Positions 1-8,047 of a stretch of 64,000 nt of DNA are shown here, piece after piece. Position numbers and translations under genes: made by a program. Under the pieces are notes generated by a model that saw only the letters and a program-made list of their open reading frames with translations, searched no databases and was not told the DNA's origin. Source of the stretch: Ravibacter sp964562455 (GTDB lineage: Bacteria > Bacteroidota > Bacteroidia > Cytophagales > Spirosomataceae). The DNA is taken from the NCBI GenBank assembly GCA_964562455.1, contig CAZLTN010000021.1, positions 1-64,000 on the forward strand, written 5' to 3'. Within the stretch, counting starts at the first letter, position 1; each line of letters opens with the position of its first letter.

Positions 1-1093
1 TGTCGATATCGACGTTTTTCATAGCAGCGCCCATTCCCGGTATCATGCCCAGCAGGTCCTTTACATTACCCATTTTCTTGATTTGCTGAAGCTGCCCCAG
101 GAAGTCGTCGAAATCGAACTTATTCTGCCGCATTTTGGCGTTAAGCCGTTTCGCTTCGTCCTCGTCAAACGCCTGCTGCGCCCGCTCCACAAGTGAAATC
201 ACGTCACCCATCCCGAGGATACGGCTGGCCATACGATCGGGGTGAAAGACATCCAGGGCCTCCATTTTCTCGCCGGTACTGATAAACTTGATGGGTTTTT
301 CGACCACCTGGCGGATCGAAAGCGCCGCACCACCTCTCGAATCACCATCGAGCTTGGTAAGCACTACCCCGTCAAAATTCAGTCTTTCGTTGAAAGTCCT
401 GGCCGTATTGACAGCATCCTGACCGGTCATTGAATCGACCACGAACAATATCTCAGACGGGTTGAGCGCGTTTTTGATATTCTCTACCTCCTTCATCATC
501 GCCTCGTCAACGGCAAGGCGACCGGCAGTATCGACAATTACGATCTTCTTCCCGCTCTTTTTAGCGTGGGCAATAGCATTCCGCGATATTTCAACCGCAT
601 TTTTGTTCTCCGGCTCGGCATATACATCCACTCCTATCTGCTCCCCGAGCACTTTCAACTGGTCTATCGCAGCAGGCCTGTAAATATCGCAGGCTGCCAG
701 CATTACCTGCCTTCCCTGCTTTTTCAGCATATTTGCCAGCTTTCCTGAAAAAGTCGTCTTACCCGACCCTTGTAAGCCTGCTATCAATATTACCGCAGGG
801 TCGCCCTTAATGCTGATGCTCTCCGAGTTGCTCCCCATCAGGCGGGTTAGCTCCTCCTGCACAATCTTCACAAACATCTGCCCCGGCTCTACCGATATCA
901 ATATTTTACGGTCGATCGCCGTCTCCCTGATACGGTCGGTAATTTCCTTGGCTATCTTAAAGTTAACATCGGCGTCTACCAATGCGCGCCTCACCTCTTT
1001 AGTGGTCGCCGCTACGTTGATATCGGTAATCCGGTCTTTTCCTTTAAGCGTGCGGAATGCACTATTTAGTTTGTCCTGTAAGCTCTGAAACAT
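1..1093 (-). CDS. ffh: Signal recognition particle protein Ffh (3' end cut by the window)
   Basis: This is the GTPase of the signal recognition particle, which binds 4.5S RNA and signal sequences of nascent membrane proteins and docks with FtsY. About 364 codons are visible, starting at the ATG at 1093 (MFQSLQDKL). The N-terminal helical bundle is followed by the G domain, with the P-loop GLQGSGKTT, the DTAGR motif and TKLDGDSRGG. The frame then enters the methionine-rich M domain (KKMGNVKDLLGMIPGMG) and runs off the left edge, so roughly the last 80 residues are missing compared with the usual 440-450. It lies downstream of the SGNH gene with an 81 bp gap that holds a TAACTTTG promoter element, so it is probably transcribed by itself. 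Identification is certain. Confidence 0.97.
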   Translation of the reverse strand, partial: MFQSLQDKLNSAFRTLKGKDRITDINVAATTKEVRRALVDADVNFKIAKEITDRIRETAIDRKILISVEPGQMFVKIVQEELTRLMGSNSESISIKGDPAVILIAGLQGSGKTTFSGKLANMLKKQGRQVMLAACDIYRPAAIDQLKVLGEQIGVDVYAEPENKNAVEISRNAIAHAKKSGKKIVIVDTAGRLAVDEAMMKEVENIKNALNPSEILFVVDSMTGQDAVNTARTFNERLNFDGVVLTKLDGDSRGGAALSIRQVVEKPIKFISTGEKMEALDVFHPDRMASRILGMGDVISLVERAQQAFDEDEAKRLNAKMRQNKFDFDDFLGQLQQIKKMGNVKDLLGMIPGMGAAMKNVDID

Positions 1094-1122
1094 TTGATTA
1101 TTACGCTTTTCAAAATTTGTCG

Positions 1123-1130
1123 CAAAGTTA
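1123..1130 (-). promoter_or_regulatory. Candidate -7 promoter element for ffh
   Basis: On the minus strand the sequence is TAACTTTG, an exact match to the Bacteroidota -7 consensus TAnnTTTG. It lies about 30 bp upstream of the ffh ATG, which gives a short leader. No clear TTTG is seen at the usual -33 spacing, so this is a partial match. Confidence 0.5.
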
Positions 1131-1174
1131 GAATTTATTTGCGAGGTTTTGATGGAATGGACCAAAGCCCGTTC

Positions 1175-2956
1175 CTATTCAACATGCGGCAGGTATTCAG
1201 TTGCCAGTCGCTGGTACCCGCTTTCGTTAGGATGCAACCCGTCAGAGAAATAGGTTTCTGCAATTTTGCCATCTTTCCCCAACAGCGCCTGACCCGGATC
1301 GAAATACATGGTATTAAACTCCCCCGCCAGCTTCGCCAATTCAATATTGAGCCTTTTAACCCGCTCTTCCTGGTTTCTCCTCGGGTAAATACCGGTCAGA
1401 TAAAGCTTTGCTGCAGGTTGCCTGCTTTGGATTGCCCTGATCAGGTACCTCCATCCCGCCACGATTTCTTCATCCGTATTGACCTGGAAGTTGTTAGTCC
1501 CGATCATCAGGAATATTTTTCCGGCTTTGTATCCATCCAGCTCTCCGTGATACACCCGCCACAAAACATTTTCTATCCGGTCCCAGCCAAAACCGAGGTT
1601 CCGCACCTGCTTTTTCCCGAAAACTTTCTCCCAGGACACCGGACCGTTTACCCGGTAGGCTTTCGGCTCCCCGCCCCAGAAGTGCGTAATCGAATTACCG
1701 ATCGTCAGGATTTTCGGGGAAGAGGCCCGGTTCAACTCCATAATCTGCCGGTGTCTCTGCTCCCAGTCATAACCCGGCAGCTCCCGCAGTTGGGTAACAG
1801 GCCTGGTTGTGCTCTGTTCGCCGGCCGGCTCATTCAAAATGGCTCTTAACGCTTTCTCGTAGCCCTCCGCATACAACATCATCCCCAGGTCGGACTGGTG
1901 CGTACCATCAACCGTCGTTTCGATGCTTTGTCTGAATTCAGCTTTCTGCACCAGGAAGATGTCCCGGATACCTTCCGATTTAAGTTGCTGAAACGTACTT
2001 TGCGCAACCTTGTTTACCCGCTCGTAAGCTGATTTCCTAACCGCGTTCATCGCTTCTTCCGTATATCCGGCGTGTTCGGCCACTACAATGGGGGTATGCG
2101 GGTACTTCCCGCGAAGCTGTTTCACGGCTGACCTCAATCGCTTCGAAATTTCTTCATCCGGGAAGTCCTTCTCACTAGCCAGGTTCGGCAGACAATCCAG
2201 GATAAAAACCTTTGCGTCTATTTCGACGATAGATTTCATCACTTCATCTTCCAGCCGGCCGTTGCCTGAGAAGGCCAGGTTGATCAGCGGGCGGTCCATC
2301 TTTCTTCCCAATATGGCAGTCCAGGCCATACCGGGCCGGCTTGCACAGCCCCCCTGCGCAATAGAGGTACCGTAAACGACAATGGGTTTGTCGTCCCGCA
2401 CGTGGAGCGGCTCAAGCGTACTCCCCTCTTCCACCCCGATTTCCAGCCATTTTACACCGTTGTAAAGAGGCAGGTACAACCGGTATTCCCTGCCTTTCTT
2501 AAGGTAATTATCGGTTGTGATCAGGTCGTTGAAGTTGTACTGGATCGTATCCTTGAATGAATATCTACCTGCGCACCAGCGCTCCTCGCCGTCCATTGAA
2601 ACGGCATAAAGATCTACCCCGCTCACCCCTGTGGCCGGCATGTGAGGCATGCCGTGGCGGTCGCTCGTTACACCGTACCTTACCTGGATAGCGGGAGAAT
2701 TTGTCCTGAACCGTATCATAAGCCCGGCGGTGTGCCGGGACAATCCCCAGACAGCATCACGGACAACCCCTTCGGAGCTGGCGGGCAACCTGTCATAAAA
2801 GCTCTTTACCTTTCCCCGGAAAGCCTGTCCCTCCAGCACGTTAAATTCTGAAGATTCAGGATTCCACCATTTAAGGTTCTGGGCTGCGGCAAGCTGCGAT
2901 AAAAGCAGCAAGCCGAGCAGGGCTGCACCCTTAACAGAAGTATGGCACCCTTTCAT
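1175..2956 (-). CDS. Secreted double SGNH/GDSL esterase with N-terminal GxDLY domain
   Basis: This is a predicted secreted carbohydrate esterase or deacylase of 593 residues. The start chosen is the ATG at 2956, which gives a clean signal peptide (about residues 1-26, ending LAAAQ) and overlaps the stop of the oxidoreductase gene by one base (TGATG), a sign of translational coupling. An N-terminal beta domain with GVDLY (113-117) is followed by a first SGNH domain with the nucleophile block YGTSIAQGG (Ser198) and a DGTHQSD block. A second SGNH domain starts near residue 416 with TIGNSITHFW (Ser422), MIGTNN and SDGLHP (Asp572, His575). Both active sites look intact. The arrangement suggests removal of acyl groups from a glycan handled by the neighbouring enzymes. 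The substrate is not known. Confidence 0.85.
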   Translation of the reverse strand: MKGCHTSVKGAALLGLLLLSQLAAAQNLKWWNPESSEFNVLEGQAFRGKVKSFYDRLPASSEGVVRDAVWGLSRHTAGLMIRFRTNSPAIQVRYGVTSDRHGMPHMPATGVSGVDLYAVSMDGEERWCAGRYSFKDTIQYNFNDLITTDNYLKKGREYRLYLPLYNGVKWLEIGVEEGSTLEPLHVRDDKPIVVYGTSIAQGGCASRPGMAWTAILGRKMDRPLINLAFSGNGRLEDEVMKSIVEIDAKVFILDCLPNLASEKDFPDEEISKRLRSAVKQLRGKYPHTPIVVAEHAGYTEEAMNAVRKSAYERVNKVAQSTFQQLKSEGIRDIFLVQKAEFRQSIETTVDGTHQSDLGMMLYAEGYEKALRAILNEPAGEQSTTRPVTQLRELPGYDWEQRHRQIMELNRASSPKILTIGNSITHFWGGEPKAYRVNGPVSWEKVFGKKQVRNLGFGWDRIENVLWRVYHGELDGYKAGKIFLMIGTNNFQVNTDEEIVAGWRYLIRAIQSRQPAAKLYLTGIYPRRNQEERVKRLNIELAKLAGEFNTMYFDPGQALLGKDGKIAETYFSDGLHPNESGYQRLATEYLPHVE

Positions 2957-4296
2957 CAAACCTTCGGCTCCCATCCTGGTGCGTATTGCCTGCTCCAAAG
3001 CTTAAGCGCATCTTTATCAAGCGCCTTACCGGTTTTAGGGTCTATCTTAAAGCCCTTGCCGATGCGGGAGGATATATTCGCCATATGACACAGATGGGTG
3101 CTGACCGCCCCGTCGATAATATTGGAGTTCTGCTTTTCCTTACCACGGATTGCCTGGAAAAAGTTAACTACGTGGGTAGTACTCATATCGCCGCCACCAC
3201 CAAGGGCTGTACCGGCTTCTTTTCCTTTCCCTTCGCTGCTCCTTATCAATTTCCCGGCACGATCGTAGAGCCTATAGCCATTCCTGTCGACATATACCGT
3301 CCCCTCGGTACCGTAAATCAGGGTACCACGGTCGCTACCATAGGTTTTGTACCCGTTGCGGCTCTGCCCGTCCCATTTGATAATTTTCTTGTCCTCAAAA
3401 CGGAAGGTAGCGTCCATTGTATCGTACATCTCCCAGCCGTCGTTGGCGAAGTAGCGCTTTTCAGCTTCCACCTCCACCGAAGAAGGGTAGCTCACCTGCA
3501 GTGCCCACCGGGCTACATCGAGCTCGTGCGTCGCGTTGTTGCCGGCTTCGGCGGTGCCGTAGTCCCAGCCATACCAGTGCCAGTTATAGTCCCATGTCTC
3601 GGAGGTATATGCTCTGCGCGGCGCAGGTCCCTGGAAAAGATCCCAGTCCAGTCCGTTGGGCACGGCGGCCTTTTTTTGCAAAGGTACCTCTCCCCTGGCC
3701 GACGCATAAAATGCGATTGCCTTGTAGGCCTTGCCGATCGTTCCCCTGTGAATTTCATTGATAATCTCGATGGATTCGGGAGCGGAGCGCTGCTGGTTAC
3801 CCATCTGGATAATTTTCTTGTATTTTCTTTCTGCTTCCATTAGCAATTCCCCTTCCCTGGGATTATGACTGCAGGGTTTTTCTACGTACACATGCTTCCC
3901 CGCCTTAACTGCCATAATCGTCCCGGGGGTATGCCAGTGATCGGGTGTTGCATTGATCAGCACATCGACTGAAGTATCTTCAATTACTTTCCGGATATCT
4001 TTCTCCAACCTTGGGGAATAATCGATATGCTTTGCAAATTTAGATGCCCCGTTTTCGAGCTGACTCTGCATGACATCACACAGGTAAGCCAGCTCCACAT
4101 TGCTCGATTTCAGTGCAATGGGCTCATAAAAAGCTCCCATTCTCCTTCCTAAACCCGCTAACCCAACCCTCAGACGGTCGTTGGCACCTACAATACGGTT
4201 ATATGCCCGGGCAGGCAAGGCATTGAAATTAAAAAGCGCTGCGCCTGCTGTACCGGCGGCCATCGTTTTAATAAAAGATCTTCTCGATTTTTCCAT
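2956..4296 (-). CDS. Gfo/Idh/MocA family NAD(P)-dependent oxidoreductase with Tat signal
   Basis: This is a 446-residue oxidoreductase of the glucose-fructose oxidoreductase/inositol dehydrogenase family. The ATG at 4296 is preferred over an upstream in-frame ATG because it starts a twin-arginine signal (EKSRRSFIKTMAAGTAG), so the protein is likely exported folded with its cofactor. The Rossmann motif is GLAGLGRRMG (47-56), and VEKPCSHN carries the EKP motif that places the catalytic lysine. Exported members of this family with a DUF1080 neighbour are known to take part in 3-keto-sugar metabolism: the oxidoreductase forms a 3-keto sugar and the DUF1080 protein cleaves it. The DUF1080 gene sits 130 bp upstream here, which fits that pairing. 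The exact sugar is inference. Confidence 0.88.
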   Translation of the reverse strand: MEKSRRSFIKTMAAGTAGAALFNFNALPARAYNRIVGANDRLRVGLAGLGRRMGAFYEPIALKSSNVELAYLCDVMQSQLENGASKFAKHIDYSPRLEKDIRKVIEDTSVDVLINATPDHWHTPGTIMAVKAGKHVYVEKPCSHNPREGELLMEAERKYKKIIQMGNQQRSAPESIEIINEIHRGTIGKAYKAIAFYASARGEVPLQKKAAVPNGLDWDLFQGPAPRRAYTSETWDYNWHWYGWDYGTAEAGNNATHELDVARWALQVSYPSSVEVEAEKRYFANDGWEMYDTMDATFRFEDKKIIKWDGQSRNGYKTYGSDRGTLIYGTEGTVYVDRNGYRLYDRAGKLIRSSEGKGKEAGTALGGGGDMSTTHVVNFFQAIRGKEKQNSNIIDGAVSTHLCHMANISSRIGKGFKIDPKTGKALDKDALKLWSRQYAPGWEPKV

Positions 4297-4426
4297 TGTT
4301 GCCAGTTTTAGCTTTTTGATTTTTTTACCGGCAGGAGCATCATCACTGTCCGGCTTATCCTGTAAGACGAAAAAAGCACCATGCATACCGGAAACCCGGA
4401 TGCATGATGCCGTTTATTTTACCTGA

Positions 4427-5062
4427 TTAAAGCTCTGTCAGGAGCAGGTTCTTCCAGCGAACCTTGATTCCGCCTCCGTCATGGATCTGGAGCGCTATCG
4501 ACCCGTTAGCCGCACCGATTTTCGCATCCTCGAAATCTACCATTTCGTGACCGTTGAGCCATGTCTGCACCCTTCCTCCCTGTGCGCGGATACGGAGCGT
4601 GTTCCAACTGCCGTATTTCAGGTAGCCTTCTTTTTCATCCGGTATTTTGATGAGCCAGCCGCGACCATAGGACTCATAGATCCCGCCTGTATCCTGGTTG
4701 GGACCGGCTACCTCTACCTGCCATCCCGAAACCTTGGTTCCTTCTACCGAAGACCGGATAAATACGCCGCTGTTACCGTTGGCTTCCTGCAAAAAGTCTA
4801 CCGAAAGATCAAAGTCCTTATATTGCTTTTCCGTTTTGAGGTACCCGTAACCTTTATCCGGGCCACTTTCACAGACGAGCTCCCCTTTGTCTACATACCA
4901 TTTTTCGGTTCCGTGCACTACCCATCCTTTGAGATTCTTGCCGTTAAACAATTTAACAGGCTTCCCCGGCTTCTCAGGGCTACCAGGCCCGGCCAGCAGG
5001 CTTCCGGCTGTCAATGCCAATACAGTGAAAAGAAACGCTGCTTTTCTGGAAATTACTTTCAT
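4427..5062 (-). CDS. DUF1080 family protein (3-keto-disaccharide hydrolase type)
   Basis: This protein of 211 residues has a signal peptide (about 1-24, KVISRKAAFLFTVLALTAG) and one concanavalin-like DUF1080 domain. Family landmarks seen are KLFNGKNLKGW, the block GNSGVFIRSSVEGT, IYESYGRGW, WNTLRIRAQGG and the C-terminal IALQIHDGGGIKVRWKNL. Characterised DUF1080 proteins cleave 3-keto-glycosides in the periplasm, working with a Gfo/Idh/MocA dehydrogenase like the one downstream. The length is that of a single-domain member. It follows a strong inverted repeat at 5093-5128, which may separate it from the sialidase-fold gene upstream. The substrate cannot be told from the sequence. Confidence 0.85.
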   Translation of the reverse strand: MKVISRKAAFLFTVLALTAGSLLAGPGSPEKPGKPVKLFNGKNLKGWVVHGTEKWYVDKGELVCESGPDKGYGYLKTEKQYKDFDLSVDFLQEANGNSGVFIRSSVEGTKVSGWQVEVAGPNQDTGGIYESYGRGWLIKIPDEKEGYLKYGSWNTLRIRAQGGRVQTWLNGHEMVDFEDAKIGAANGSIALQIHDGGGIKVRWKNLLLTEL

Positions 5063-5092
5063 GCTTACAAGTGATTAAGGACACAATAAACT

Positions 5093-5128
5093 TAGAGGCG
5101 CATACCCTTCCGGAAATATGCGCCTCTA
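5093..5128. other. Strong inverted repeat between sialidase-fold and DUF1080 genes
   Basis: A perfect 12-bp stem, tagaggcgcata (5093-5104) against tatgcgcctcta (5117-5128), encloses a 12-base loop. It lies just after the stop of the sialidase-fold gene and before the DUF1080 start. No strong U tract follows on either strand, so it may be a weak terminator, an RNA-stabilising hairpin or an operator. Confidence 0.6.
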
Positions 5129-5158
5129 AATTATACCTTTATCGCGATAGTAGGTTCA

Positions 5159-6286
5159 CTATTCGGCTTTTTTTAAAGCCGACCAATTCTTCACCTGTTC
5201 CTTTGTTCCAGACCAGAATGCAATTTTCTGCCGGTTCCAAGTGTAGGTGGTAGCGACGGAATCTCCCCAGGAAATGATAGCCGGGTAAGAAAACTCATCT
5301 TCTTTATCTCCGGCATCGATATCGATCACGTCGGGCCAGGTCACGCCGTTGTCATATGAAAGGGCAAGAGAAACCGGTGACCGCGACCCCCAGTTCTCAT
5401 TATCGGGATTGTACATAAGCGCCAGCGTTCCATCGGGCAGCCTGGTAAGATCGATACCGCTGTTAGGATTTGGAAGGCTCGTAGCCGTTATCTCCGACCA
5501 GGTTTTGCCGTTATCTTCCGAATCGCTCCTTCCGATCACGCCGCCTGTTGTCCTGACGAGCATGTGCACTTTCCCCGGTGCGCTTTCCCATAATGTGGGC
5601 TGTATAGCACCTTTGCCCCTGATAGCCATCGTATCGATTTTAAACTTCGGGCTTTCTACCCAGGTTTTCCCTCCGTCCTCGCTCCTGTCGACCATTACTT
5701 CCCAGCGATCGGGCTCTACCGAAGCCCCTGCCAGCCATGTACCGTCCGAAAGCGCTATCATCTTGTTTTTTACGGGTCCGCGTCCGCCGCGATCGCCGGC
5801 AACGAGCTCATGAGCTTCAGACCAGCTCACACCTCCGTTTTCAGATACCTGCACCCAGGTTTCCCAATGGGAGATTTCCTTGCCGACTTTAAAGAACAGG
5901 TATATTTTTCCGTCCTGAGTACGATGCAATACAGGGTTCCAATGCGGGTCCTCCCTGATTTTGGCGACTTCGAGCGGAGCACTCCAGTTACCGGGACGTC
6001 CTTTCGATACCCAGATTCCCACATCATCGTCTTTTTCCTCTGTCCCTCCAAACCACGCTACCACAAAGCTGCCGTCATCGTTTCTCACCAACGTAGAGGC
6101 ATGGCACTGGGGAAAAGGGCGGTCGTCTCCGAAAATAAAGTCTTTCCGGGCTGCAATTTCGGACGCCGGATCTTTTCCCGCTTCGTTGTTTTGAGATGAA
6201 TCAGAGGAATTACAGGAATAAATCGCCGGAATTATGGATAACGCTGAAAATGCCACAAAACGGCAGGCATTCTGTCTTAAAGTCAT
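5159..6286 (-). CDS. Exo-alpha-sialidase/BNR-repeat family protein, secreted
   Basis: This is a six-bladed beta-propeller protein of the sialidase superfamily, 375 residues from the ATG at 6286. That start is chosen because it opens a signal sequence with a possible lipobox (AIYSC, Cys25). Four Asp-box-like blocks are visible: SENGGVSW, SEDGGKTW, SEDNGKTW and SYDNGVTW. The N-terminal block FPQCHASTLVRNDDGSFVVAWFGG is typical of bacterial BNR proteins often annotated as exo-alpha-sialidase. Many such proteins in sulfatase-rich loci act on sugars other than sialic acid, so only the fold is secure. It lies between a serine hydrolase gene and the DUF1080 gene on the same strand. Confidence 0.78.
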   Translation of the reverse strand: MTLRQNACRFVAFSALSIIPAIYSCNSSDSSQNNEAGKDPASEIAARKDFIFGDDRPFPQCHASTLVRNDDGSFVVAWFGGTEEKDDDVGIWVSKGRPGNWSAPLEVAKIREDPHWNPVLHRTQDGKIYLFFKVGKEISHWETWVQVSENGGVSWSEAHELVAGDRGGRGPVKNKMIALSDGTWLAGASVEPDRWEVMVDRSEDGGKTWVESPKFKIDTMAIRGKGAIQPTLWESAPGKVHMLVRTTGGVIGRSDSEDNGKTWSEITATSLPNPNSGIDLTRLPDGTLALMYNPDNENWGSRSPVSLALSYDNGVTWPDVIDIDAGDKEDEFSYPAIISWGDSVATTYTWNRQKIAFWSGTKEQVKNWSALKKAE

Positions 6287-6385
6287 GACTGGTCTTTTTG
6301 CTTGGATTAAATATTGATTACTTGCCATTTACGCAAAAAGACTAGCTGTACCGGCAAAATACTCCTTCAGGATCGCCGGGCGATC

Positions 6386-7726
6386 TTACGGCTTCCTCAC
6401 GAAATCAAACTTTGCCGGGCCCTGGGAAAAATGAAAACCTTTTCCGCCATCCTTCTCAAAGAAATTCATCTCGATTTTGGCCTGGGGGAATTCAAAGTTC
6501 GTGTCTGAATAGGCGGTAAGCGGGAATGCTCCCTGGCCCGTAGCCTGACCATACAGGCGCCCTTCCTTTACAAATACCTGAATCTCCAGCGGAAAGCCGG
6601 GGGCTGCGTACGTACCTTCATAGCCCTTAAGCACGGCCGTCTCTACGGAGACTTCTTTTCTGTCTGATAAATCGGGATACTCTACAGGGTAACCATAGGT
6701 GGCATTTAAAAGCTGGATGGAGATATCGTTAGCCGGAAATCGCTTTTCCGCGTTGACCAGGTTGACGATCATGGTCTTATCTTCGGGGTTGTAGGCTGCC
6801 ATGGAATTAAAGTGCTCGATATGGCCTCCATGACCATAAAACTGCTTCTCTCCATACGGCACGGCCATTAGCCCCAGGCCATAGTCGTCTTTCAGATAAG
6901 TCATCCTTGCCAGGCTTCCAGGAGAAATAAGATACCCTCCGAATAAGTTCTCGAAAAAAAGGGCCAGATCAGCTGCAGTGGCTGTAATAGCTCCGGCCCC
7001 ACCAATCCAACTGGTGTTCCAATCTATCGGCGCGGCTATCCATTCCGTTCCGTTATAGGCGTACGACCGGGCAAAATTTTTCCGGTCAACAGGGCGCCCG
7101 TAACGGGTTGCCTTCAAACCCAACCGGTCGATAATACGTTTCCTGAGCTGGTTTTCGTAAGAATCGCCGGTCACCTTTTCGATAATGTATCCCAGAAGCA
7201 GATAATTGGTATTGCTGTACCGGAATTGTGTATCGGGTGTGAAAAGCGTATCCAAACGCTTAAAACGCTCCAGGACATCGTCTTTCGAAACAAAAGAGGT
7301 TACTTCGTTGGCAAATGAGGGAGAATCAGTATAATTGAAAAGGCCGGAACGATGGCGAAGCAGCGCTTCAAGGGTGATCCGGCCGGCATTGGGAATCTCC
7401 GGGTAATACTTCGCCAGCTTGTCATCGAGCTGTAACATGCCCTCCTCTACCAGTTGCAGGATGACCACGGCCGTATAGGTCTTAGTAATAGAACCTATAA
7501 GCATCTGCGTCTGGGAATTATTCTTAATGCCTGCTGCCAGGTCCTGGTACCCCGACGTTCCCTGATAGAGCGTTTTTCCATCCCGCTTCAGGAGTACATT
7601 TGCAAAAAAGAGCCCGTTCTTATCGTAGATAGTAAATAAACTATCGAGCTCCCGGATAGCGGGCAACTGGCTGTAGCCCAATGAGACGACCATTGCCAGG
7701 ACAAAGGTAAAGAGGATTTTTTTCAT
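6386..7726 (-). CDS. Serine hydrolase of the beta-lactamase/class C family
   Basis: This is a secreted penicillin-binding-protein-like serine hydrolase of 446 residues. The ATG at 7726 is preferred because it starts a signal peptide (MKKILFTFVLAMVVSLGYSQ). The nucleophile motif SxxK is GSITK (Ser79, Lys82), the second motif is YSN in RYSNTNYLLLG, and the third is HGG in YGHGGHIEHFN. A C-terminal beta domain after about residue 350 (YEGTYAAPGFPLEIQVF) is common in this family. Members include D-aminopeptidases, esterases and carboxypeptidases. Nothing points to antibiotic resistance, and the context suggests an esterase or peptidase role. It has its own candidate promoter (7784-7791) and a 321 bp gap upstream, so it probably starts a transcript. 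Confidence 0.85.
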   Translation of the reverse strand: MKKILFTFVLAMVVSLGYSQLPAIRELDSLFTIYDKNGLFFANVLLKRDGKTLYQGTSGYQDLAAGIKNNSQTQMLIGSITKTYTAVVILQLVEEGMLQLDDKLAKYYPEIPNAGRITLEALLRHRSGLFNYTDSPSFANEVTSFVSKDDVLERFKRLDTLFTPDTQFRYSNTNYLLLGYIIEKVTGDSYENQLRKRIIDRLGLKATRYGRPVDRKNFARSYAYNGTEWIAAPIDWNTSWIGGAGAITATAADLALFFENLFGGYLISPGSLARMTYLKDDYGLGLMAVPYGEKQFYGHGGHIEHFNSMAAYNPEDKTMIVNLVNAEKRFPANDISIQLLNATYGYPVEYPDLSDRKEVSVETAVLKGYEGTYAAPGFPLEIQVFVKEGRLYGQATGQGAFPLTAYSDTNFEFPQAKIEMNFFEKDGGKGFHFSQGPAKFDFVRKP

Positions 7727-8047
7727 CGATTGCTGTCCCGGAATTGTATGTCGGACGGGACGGATTTTCCGAATGTTATGCGGCAAAGATAGATAATCCT
7801 GAATTACAACTCTTTCTTAGGAGTCAATTGAAATGGCGTCTTTCAGATGCGCCGAAAGTAGCCTTTTTTATGGAATCTGTCGCAGTAACAATACAAACCG
7901 CTACTAATCAGAAACTTACAAAAAAATAATTTGTCAATCTCTGAAGAGAAGAATCACGACTTTCGGGCTCAAACCCAATGATTATTCCGCCCGGTATGTC
8001 GATAGTGAAGTGACGATGCAGGATCTGTTTTGAAAGAAACCGGGAGC
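7727..8047. other. Intergenic region of 321 bp, promoter-bearing
   Basis: This gap lies between a sulfatase stop and the serine hydrolase start, both on the minus strand. It is more AT-rich than its flanks. It holds the TATCTTTG element at 7784-7791. I saw no hairpin with a U tract and no convincing small gene in it. Confidence 0.5.
7784..7791 (-). promoter_or_regulatory. Candidate -7 promoter element for the serine hydrolase gene
   Basis: The minus-strand sequence is TATCTTTG, an exact match to TAnnTTTG, about 58 bp upstream of the ATG at 7726. A TTG lies 15 bases upstream of it, shorter than the usual 19-base spacing, so only the -7 part is convincing. Confidence 0.5.

Noticed and set aside
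1094..1849. Plus-strand open frame of 251 codons
   Set aside because: It lies opposite the SGNH gene, has no signal or domain, and the minus-strand frame carries clear catalytic motifs.
5130..5135. TATAAT hexamer (minus strand) before the DUF1080 gene
   Set aside because: The primary sigma factor of Bacteroidota uses TAnnTTTG, and no matching -35 element was seen; probably chance in AT-rich DNA.
6386..7726. Antibiotic resistance beta-lactamase
   Set aside because: The family is broad; the motifs fit class C-like esterases and peptidases, and the context is glycan degradation.
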